Shown one piece after another: positions 7,317-11,505 of a stretch of DNA of 21,086 nucleotides (positions are counted from its first letter, which is position 1; each line of letters starts with the position of its first letter). The translations under genes were made by a program, and so were the position numbers. This DNA comes from a virus, in the IMG/VR virus record IMGVR_UViG_3300027996_000203, positions 1 to 21,086 of that record; one strand, given 5' to 3'. The notes below the pieces were generated by a model that was not told the DNA's origin, searched no databases, and saw nothing but the letters and a program-made list of their open reading frames with translations.

Positions 7317-8139
7317 ATTTGTTATATATTTTATAATCCCATTTAGTTTGATTTAAGAAATGGTTTTTTGTTTCTTCGTCCAAGCTTTCGAATGGGTATT
7401 CTAATTTATCTTTTGTCGTATTCGTATTAATTCTTAAGCCGCGTGTTATTTTTTTATTTAAAAAGTCTTTTATGTCTAAACCTAAATTATAACACTCATT
7501 AAATATTTTCACGATAACATAATCAACATCAGAAATATCAGACACCAACATATTATCTAAGATATTACATGTTTGTTCATAATGATCTTGAGTAATAATT
7601 TCTGGATCTGGGACATTAAGCAAGTTATGAATTAACCAAGATCCTTGTAACTGAGGAGAATTTAGATGTTCAATAAATGTATTACTATCATAAGCTCCGT
7701 GTGATGGTTCGTGAGCAGACTGTGATGATTGAAGATAACTAAAAAGAGAAAGTGTTCTGCCGTAAGGTTCTCTTAAGAACATAAATTCGTAAGGCTTTAG
7801 ATTGCGAGGAAGGTTTTTATAAATGTAGTCCTTATAACTACCGAAGCTTCTAGCACATATCTCTACGAAATACAGGTTTAAATCATCAATATTAAAATCA
7901 TCGTAATCTACAAATAAAGTTTCGTGGGAACCCCCTCTTTTATATTTATCACTTAAAGGCGTGTTTTTTGCAGAACATGCCATGCGATACAATATATACT
8001 CACCTTTCTTTACTATTATGTTTAATATAGTGTCATTATCAAGCAATCTTAGTCTAACCAATTGAAATGCTAGATTGTAAGCATAAGTCCCAGCGTTCTT
8101 GGGAATATGAAAAAACACTGGCAACCTAATATCCTTCAT
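7300..8139 (-). CDS. PAPS-dependent sulfotransferase family protein (first of two)
   Basis: A 279-residue sulfotransferase-fold protein, first gene of the cassette. The PAPS loop is FFHIPKNAGTYAYNL at residues 9-23, where the 'hIPKnAGT' form is typical of the Sulfotransfer_2 and heparan/galactose sulfotransferase-like group. The 3'-phosphate segment is FMFLREPYGRTLSLF at 119-133, with the expected Arg and a later Ser. The gap between the two motifs is about 35 residues longer than in the neighbouring sulfotransferase, so the two are not a recent duplication and probably have different acceptors. The start at 8139 follows a TATAAT box by only five bases and has no Shine-Dalgarno. The next gene overlaps its end by 17 bases. 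Confidence 0.82.
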   Translation of the reverse strand: MKDIRLPVFFHIPKNAGTYAYNLAFQLVRLRLLDNDTILNIIVKKGEYILYRMACSAKNTPLSDKYKRGGSHETLFVDYDDFNIDDLNLYFVEICARSFGSYKDYIYKNLPRNLKPYEFMFLREPYGRTLSLFSYLQSSQSAHEPSHGAYDSNTFIEHLNSPQLQGSWLIHNLLNVPDPEIITQDHYEQTCNILDNMLVSDISDVDYVIVKIFNECYNLGLDIKDFLNKKITRGLRINTNTTKDKLEYPFESLDEETKNHFLNQTKWDYKIYNKYVNIT

Positions 8140-8144
8140 ACGAT

Positions 8145-8150
8145 ATTATA
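8145..8150 (-). promoter_or_regulatory. Candidate -10 box for the glycan cassette
   Basis: A perfect TATAAT on the minus strand lies five bases upstream of the first cassette gene (ATG at 8139) and just after the terminator of the preceding gene, where a promoter is needed. No good -35 is seen: the best placed hexamers at 17-19 bases are weak (for example TTGTAG). If used, transcription would begin at or within a base or two of the ATG. In A/T-rich DNA such a box can also occur by chance. Confidence 0.35.
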
Positions 8151-8169
8151 TGATGAGTAAATATTAATT

Positions 8170-8220
8170 CTACAAAATAAAAAGCCCCGCATAAAGCGAG
8201 GCTTCAATATAGTTTTGTAG
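8170..8220 (-). terminator. Intrinsic terminator after the 162-residue gene, with an outer inverted repeat
   Basis: On the minus strand AAGCCTCGC (8204-8196), a loop TTTAT and GCGGGGCTT (8190-8182) form a nine-pair stem with one G-U pair, followed directly by TTTATTTT: a standard Rho-independent terminator. It sits eight bases past the stop at 8228. A second perfect 8-base inverted repeat, TTTTGTAG (8213-8220) and CTACAAAA (8170-8177), encloses it, so the terminator is the inner arm of a longer hairpin. It separates the small structural genes from the glycan cassette. Confidence 0.85.
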
Positions 8221-8227
8221 GTATTTC

Positions 8228-8716
8228 TTACTCTACCAATGATGCGGCGAGGAATATCGCGTCAACCTCCTCATCCGTAAGACCTAACGCTGCTTGCATT
8301 GTTGCTATACGAACATTGTCGCGCCTAAAAGTGGAAGCATGTTGCCACCAATCATACATTTTCTTTTTATCAACGACTTCCTGATCTGTAGTTTCAGGCA
8401 TTGCCGCAATAATTTCGTCAACTGTATCATGAAGACCCTCGTCAATCAAGGCATCTCTCATTTGGATGTTTGTAACTTCTTCTATAGACGGTTCGACAGT
8501 AGTCTCTAGTTTCCAACCATATGATTCGGCTGTAAGTTCTCTAACGTAATACTGACCTTCTGGTGCGTCGTCTGGCATTGGAAGGTTCTCGACATAATCG
8601 TAACCATCTGGCGTAGGTGGCGCGGCAGCATCTCTAGTCAAGGATGATGGCAAACCATTAACACTTGAGTATTCGAGCTTTAATGGGCTTAGTTTAATTA
8701 ATTGATAAGTTTTCAT
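8228..8716 (-). CDS. Phage tail-associated protein with conserved C-terminal Trp-Trp/Arg-Arg segment
   Basis: A 162-residue protein. The first 75 residues (with YVENLPMPDDAPEGQYYVRE) resemble the beta-rich start of short phage proteins encoded with fibres. The C-terminal part (residues 85-160) has two helical motifs found together in many small phage proteins: RDALIDEGLHDTVDEIIAAM, and then WWQHASTFRRDNVRIATMQA running into ALGLTDEEVDAIFLAA. That second motif ('w-w-x-x-a-t-x-F-r-R ... a-L-G-l-t-d-e-x-i-D-a-l-F') recurs beside tail-fibre genes, but its molecular job is not known to me. It is the last gene of the right-hand minus-strand unit and is followed by a strong terminator. A poly-A stretch rather than a Shine-Dalgarno precedes the start. 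Confidence 0.75.
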   Translation of the reverse strand: MKTYQLIKLSPLKLEYSSVNGLPSSLTRDAAAPPTPDGYDYVENLPMPDDAPEGQYYVRELTAESYGWKLETTVEPSIEEVTNIQMRDALIDEGLHDTVDEIIAAMPETTDQEVVDKKKMYDWWQHASTFRRDNVRIATMQAALGLTDEEVDAIFLAASLVE

Positions 8717-8737
8717 TTTTTTCTTTTTTAAAGTTAA

Positions 8738-9163
8738 TTATGTTACATCACTCATATACAAGTACTGATCTGATCCATCATCATACCAACATACAGTGCC
8801 AACACCGCTCCCAGAAGCGGTAATAGAAGCTATATCAGCAAGATCGCCAACCAATACAGTTTGGCTGGATGAGAAAGTCCAAGCGGCAGTGTTGTCTTGT
8901 TTGACAACCACCAATCCAGAATCCCCAGAAGTGGAATTGGTAATAGAGAAACCAGTTATATCTTCTGTAAGAGTGGTAGCTGCGCTATAGCCGCCTGTAA
9001 CGTCCAAGGTGAGAACACCAGCTGACGAGCTAATTGATTGTTGAGTGAAATGAGGTTCGATTGAACCAAGTCTGTTTTCTGCATCAGTAGCATTAGCATT
9101 GAAGATATTCCTAAATGTTAAATGCGTTGCTCCGCTGACTGGTATGAAATTTTGTTGTGACAT
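8738..9163 (-). CDS. Small fibre-like structural protein, paralogue B
   Basis: A 141-residue protein whose last 100 residues are shared with the next gene upstream: LTEDITGFSITN, GDSG, QDNTAAWTFSSS, GDLADIASITASG, then W-Y-x-D-G. This Thr/Ser/Gly-rich pattern with regular short strands is typical of phage fibre or head-decoration beta-domains. The N-terminal 40 residues (SQQNFIPVSGATHLTFRNIF, then NANATDAENRLGSIE) are unrelated to the paralogue and may be the part that attaches to another virion protein. An AAGGA motif lies 11 bases upstream of ATG 9163, one of the few Shine-Dalgarno-like sites in the window. Exact virion location is not shown by the sequence. Confidence 0.75.
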   Translation of the reverse strand: MSQQNFIPVSGATHLTFRNIFNANATDAENRLGSIEPHFTQQSISSSAGVLTLDVTGGYSAATTLTEDITGFSITNSTSGDSGLVVVKQDNTAAWTFSSSQTVLVGDLADIASITASGSGVGTVCWYDDGSDQYLYMSDVT

Positions 9164-9193
9164 GATTGATTTTTTCCTTAGTTTTTTATTTTA

Positions 9194-9625
9194 TTATGTG
9201 ACACTACTTACAAAAAGATAGTTCTGTGTTCCGTCATTATACCAACCAATACCACCAGCTCCAATGCCAGAAGCTGTGATTGACGCTATGTCAGATAAGT
9301 CACCCGCTAAAACCTCATAGCTACTTGAAAAGGTCCAAGCTGCTGTATTATCCTGATCTACAACTATAAAGCCAGAGTCTCCAGTAGTTGTATTTGTAAT
9401 TGAAAATCCAGTTACATCCTCAGTTAAGGTCAAGGATGCATTACCTCCAAGGGATGCGTCTAAAGTAAGCAAGGAAGAGGAGGAACTGATTGAGTTTTGT
9501 TTACTTTTCGTTTCAAGACCCAAAACTCTTGGATATGAATCATCAAAATTAGCATTAATCCCACTCAACACATCTTCGTGAGTTGTTACCCCTGTTTCTA
9601 TTTCTATATGGTATGGTGAAGTCAT
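9194..9625 (-). CDS. Small fibre-like structural protein, paralogue A
   Basis: A 143-residue protein sharing its C-terminal 100 residues with the neighbouring gene at 8738-9163 (LTEDVTGFSITN, GDSGFIVV, QDNTAAWTFSSS, GDLSDIASITASG, ending in YLFVSSVT). The N-terminus differs: TSPYHIEIETGVTTHEDVLS, then GINANF. The pair looks like an old tandem duplication in which the first 40 residues were replaced or diverged fast. It follows the gene at 9629-9958 after three bases (TAA-AAA-ATG), so translation is probably coupled. A structural role in fibres or the virion surface is inferred from composition, position and resemblance to phage fibre beta-domains; there is no catalytic motif. Confidence 0.75.
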   Translation of the reverse strand: MTSPYHIEIETGVTTHEDVLSGINANFDDSYPRVLGLETKSKQNSISSSSSLLTLDASLGGNASLTLTEDVTGFSITNTTTGDSGFIVVDQDNTAAWTFSSSYEVLAGDLSDIASITASGIGAGGIGWYNDGTQNYLFVSSVT

Positions 9626-9628
9626 TTT

Positions 9629-9958
9629 TTAAATTATTGTTACGTTTCCGTTTTCGTCTGTTTGTGTCGCTGGTTTAGTAGCGGCTTTAGCCAAGATGGA
9701 ATCAACTTCTTCTTGCTTTCTTCCTGAGAGGACGTTGTTTAAATAGATAACTGTCTGTTCGTTTATGTCAAAAACTTCAGAAGCATCTTCCCCCAATGCA
9801 TCCAAGACATCTTGAGGGTTGCTATGACCCCAAACAAGATCCCAGCCTTCATTCCAAGACTTGATTAGTTCTTGGGAGATTGCTGAGTTCAAAAATTTTA
9901 TTCTAGCAGCTTTTCTTTCTGCGCTAGGCTCTTGTTGGTTATTATCTAAAATGCTCAT
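9629..9958 (-). CDS. Small conserved phage protein, probably virion-related
   Basis: A 109-residue, largely helical protein. Residues 30-70 (QELIKSWNEGWDLVWGHSNP, QDVLDALGEDASEVFDIN) match a pattern seen in short phage proteins encoded near fibre genes, where a Trp-rich helix 'l-w-e-x-g-f-x-l-v-W' is followed by 'p-x-e-v-l-d-a-l-G-x-d-a-x-e-l-F'. The C-terminal tail (ATKPATQTDENGNVTII) is low in complexity and probably flexible. Function is not established. It has the clearest ribosome-binding site in the window (see 9963-9968), lying across the stop codon of the gene before it. Confidence 0.7.
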   Translation of the reverse strand: MSILDNNQQEPSAERKAARIKFLNSAISQELIKSWNEGWDLVWGHSNPQDVLDALGEDASEVFDINEQTVIYLNNVLSGRKQEEVDSILAKAATKPATQTDENGNVTII

Positions 9959-9962
9959 TTTA

Positions 9963-9968
9963 TCCTTT
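9963..9968 (-). promoter_or_regulatory. Shine-Dalgarno overlapping the preceding stop codon
   Basis: On the minus strand the sequence TAAAGGATAAAATG joins the stop TAA of the Cys/Trp-repeat gene (9967-10161), the ribosome-binding site AAAGGA and the ATG at 9958, with a four-base spacer. The site fixes the start of the 109-residue gene and implies translational coupling. Confidence 0.6.
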
Positions 9969-10161
9969 AATCAGTTTTCCATATGCAGTTATTATCCCAT
10001 GTATGTTGGTTCTGCCATACAGAGGTACAACACTCTTCCCAAGGGCAGTCGTCGTCCCATTTTACAGAATCTTTCCATAAAGAAGTGCAACAACCAACCG
10101 CAGCAACCGCTCTTCTGACGGCTCTGCCAATTACATTGCCAGGCATTCTTAGAAATCTCAT
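9967..10161 (-). CDS. Cys/Trp mini-protein with two exact-length 20-residue repeats
   Basis: A 64-residue protein. The first 23 residues (MRFLRMPGNVIGRAVRRAVA) are cationic and could form an amphipathic helix. Residues 24-43 and 44-63 are two copies of a 20-residue unit with pattern C-C-T-S-(L/V)-W-x5-W-D-x2-C-x-W. The six Cys (24, 25, 39, 44, 45, 59) and six Trp (29, 35, 41, 49, 55, 61) keep the same register, and the Trp are six apart within each unit. This strict conservation, against varied residues between, shows a real gene. It could be a small disulfide or metal-binding fold in the virion; no family can be named. It sits six bases downstream of the stop of one small gene relative to its own start and is read in the same unit as the fibre proteins. 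Confidence 0.7.
   Translation of the reverse strand: MRFLRMPGNVIGRAVRRAVAAVGCCTSLWKDSVKWDDDCPWEECCTSVWQNQHTWDNNCIWKTD
9973..10092 (-). repeat. Two 60-base in-frame coding repeats (Cys-Cys/Trp units)
   Basis: The two halves, 10033-10092 and 9973-10032, each encode one 20-residue C-C-T-S-x-W unit. At DNA level they have diverged, while the Cys and Trp codons are kept, so selection acts on the protein. Confidence 0.7.
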
Positions 10162-10167
10162 TTTTCT

Positions 10168-10419
10168 TTATTTAGCGTTATAAACAATAGCGTCCCCACT
10201 TATTTCTATAGTAGTCCAATGACCGACAATACAATCCCCAAGGGTAATGGCAGATCCAGATAGATTTTCTATATTTCCTATTGTTCCAGCCCCGATTGTA
10301 CAGTCATCTAGAGCATGAATAGCCATGAATTCACCCGTTATTGTTTGGGTGCCTGTGACTCTTAAGCCACCATAACCTCCTAGTTGTTTTACAAGACTTG
10401 ATTGTGTTGATGCAGACAT
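10168..10419 (-). CDS. Small beta-rich phage structural protein
   Basis: An 83-residue protein from ATG 10419; a longer reading from TTG 10437 would add six residues (including three Cys) encoded by a TG-rich simple stretch and is less likely. The sequence ITGEFMAIHALDDCTIGAGT followed by SGSAITLGDCIVGHWTTIEI and SGDAIVYNA fits a short beta-structured pattern common in small phage proteins: 'f-x-a-I-x-x-l-e-D-t ... G-x-x-i-x-G-x-f-t-s-I-x-l-s-s-G-x-v-i-a-Y'. Such proteins are usually found in fibre or head-decoration loci, but their exact place is not known to me. It is six bases upstream of the Cys/Trp-repeat gene in the same transcript. Confidence 0.65.
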   Translation of the reverse strand: MSASTQSSLVKQLGGYGGLRVTGTQTITGEFMAIHALDDCTIGAGTIGNIENLSGSAITLGDCIVGHWTTIEISGDAIVYNAK

Positions 10420-10444
10420 ACAAATACATACACACAATTATTGT

Positions 10445-10702
10445 CTATGGCAAATATTTAAAGGATATTCTACCCACTTTATTAGTTTCGTCAGAAATGA
10501 AACCAGAAATCAAAACTCCCTTATCGCACATAGCTACAGATTTGATATCAAAAAGATACTGACTGCCTTCGAATATTGTACTTAGTATCTGATTTCTTTG
10601 TGTGAAAACAAACTCTTCGAACTCAAAAATAGAATCTTCAAGGTGTTTGGTTGTCGAGTTTGTTCCTATTACTTTGAATTTTAAGTTTTTCACAATGAGC
10701 AA
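10445..10702 (-). CDS. Hypothetical protein, 85 residues
   Basis: I do not recognise this protein. It has alternating hydrophobic and polar residues consistent with a small beta-sheet fold (LKFKVIGTNS, EEFVFTQRNQ, YLFDIKSVAM, GVLISGFIS, VGRISFKYL). The start is unclear: the longest reading begins at TTG 10702 and overlaps the upstream gene by 65 bases; a GTG at 10693 reduces that to 56. No ATG start is available before the conserved-looking part, so a non-ATG start is needed if the gene is real. There is no visible domain, signal peptide or membrane segment. The frame is long for a chance one in A/T-rich DNA and fills the gap between neighbours, which supports it. Confidence 0.5.
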   Translation of the reverse strand: MLIVKNLKFKVIGTNSTTKHLEDSIFEFEEFVFTQRNQILSTIFEGSQYLFDIKSVAMCDKGVLISGFISDETNKVGRISFKYLP

Positions 10703-11192
10703 GTATTGATTCTCTATTTAGATACACAGAATCGTATTCAGAATGCTCGTTTTCTTTGTAGGTCATAGCTTTTATATATCTTTTTAAAAATATTTTATAG
10801 CTGTTCTTTTTGCTAACCCTGATTACCTCTCCTTCTATTTCTTCAACCTTTAGCTTATCCAAGGCATGAAGGCATAAATCGTAAAAACAGTTTCTCATTT
10901 GAGAAGGGGATTGTTTTAGATTTGTATTTGGTAGGGCGAAGTGAAGCTCTATGGAGTCATTGTTGTTTTTCTTGAAAAAAGCAAAGAACAAATACTCACC
11001 TTCAGGAGAAATGGAGCATAAAGAAAGTCTGCACTCATGTTCTAGACTTTTTACAAAATTTTCAGAAGCAACACTTCTAAAAGATATTGACTTATGAATG
11101 TCTATAGAGCTAAATGGTGACGACTCTATGCAATACTTTTTTATAATCGTATTGCATTTTTCATTACTAAAGTCTACCTGCTCAACCCTCAT
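10638..11192 (-). CDS. Unknown protein, possibly of GNAT acyltransferase fold
   Basis: A 184-residue protein. The middle and end read like a degenerate GNAT fold: GEYLFFAFFKKN (strand), then IELHFALP (strand), a long helix with MRNCFYDLCLHALDKLKVEE, and IEGEVIRVSKKNSYKIFLKR, which resembles the 'i-x-a-e-i-x-x-x-N-x-x-S-x-x-l-x-k-x-l-G-F' end of GNAT enzymes. The acetyl-CoA loop (Q/R-x-x-G-x-G/A) is not seen, so an enzyme role is uncertain. GNAT-like proteins occur in several marine phage genomes. It starts two bases after the stop of the gene at 11195-11389, with AAAAGAAG upstream as a weak ribosome-binding site. Confidence 0.55.
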   Translation of the reverse strand: MRVEQVDFSNEKCNTIIKKYCIESSPFSSIDIHKSISFRSVASENFVKSLEHECRLSLCSISPEGEYLFFAFFKKNNNDSIELHFALPNTNLKQSPSQMRNCFYDLCLHALDKLKVEEIEGEVIRVSKKNSYKIFLKRYIKAMTYKENEHSEYDSVYLNRESILAHCEKLKIQSNRNKLDNQTP

Positions 11193-11194
11193 AT

Positions 11195-11389
11195 CTACTT
11201 CTTTTCTGAAGAATATATAACTTTAGAGTTGGTCGTACACCCAAGGCTGTCGATAGTATCTTCTTTGACAAGACCTTTTAACAAAACCGCGCAATCAATA
11301 GCCCAGCAACGAGAATCTTTCAGTTTAGACGAATAACTCTGGTGATACCTGCTTTTTTTGTCGAATACTCTGTAAATAACGTTTTCCAT
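11195..11389 (-). CDS. Hypothetical protein, 64 residues, first gene of the leftward unit
   Basis: I do not recognise this protein. It is basic, rich in Ser and Lys, with three Cys-flanked hydrophobic stretches around CWAIDCAVLLKGLV at residues 28-41; the rest appears short and possibly partly disordered. It is included because it is the first open frame after a good promoter-like sequence (11398-11425), ends two bases before the next gene and is on the same strand as its neighbours. No Shine-Dalgarno precedes ATG 11389, and the -10 box ends only eight bases before it. Confidence 0.55.
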   Translation of the reverse strand: MENVIYRVFDKKSRYHQSYSSKLKDSRCWAIDCAVLLKGLVKEDTIDSLGCTTNSKVIYSSEKK

Positions 11390-11397
11390 GTTGCTAT

Positions 11398-11425
11398 ATT
11401 ATACATAGTAAAAAGATTATTGCAA
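11398..11425 (-). promoter_or_regulatory. Candidate sigma70-type promoter for the leftward gene block
   Basis: On the minus strand a perfect TATAAT (11403-11398) lies 16 bases from TTGCAA (11425-11420), which matches four of six -35 positions. It is placed directly before the first leftward gene. The expected start point is about 11391, giving an almost leaderless transcript for the ATG at 11389. Confidence 0.45.
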
Positions 11426-11448
11426 TATTTTTTTTACTTAAGTTAAAT
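11420..11448 (+). promoter_or_regulatory. Candidate promoter for the rightward tail-tip block
   Basis: The self-complementary TTGCAA at 11420-11425 also stands 17 bases before TTAAAT (11443-11448) on the plus strand, four of six matches at both boxes. It would start transcription about 50 bases upstream of gpL. The two divergent promoters would share their -35 hexamer. The rest of the 11390-11505 gap is very A/T-rich and shows no gene. Confidence 0.25.
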
Positions 11449-11505
11449 AGGTCTTTAAAAATCAATAAAATGTCATAAAATAAGATTAAATGTGTAACTT
11501 GTTTT

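Noticed and set aside
5049-8139. A/T-richness of the glycan cassette as evidence of recent transfer
   Set aside because: A 300-base hand count gave about 31% G+C there, but a count inside gpJ gave about 32%, so the cassette is not unusual compared with the tail-tip genes.
10420-10437. TTG start extending the small beta-rich protein by six residues
   Set aside because: The extra codons lie in a TG-rich simple stretch with no ribosome site, while a normal ATG at 10419 begins the recognisable part.
11475-11482. T4-type late promoter (ATAAAATA against TATAAATA) before gpL
   Set aside because: The match is incomplete and such A/T strings are frequent here; no other gene start shows the motif at a fixed distance.
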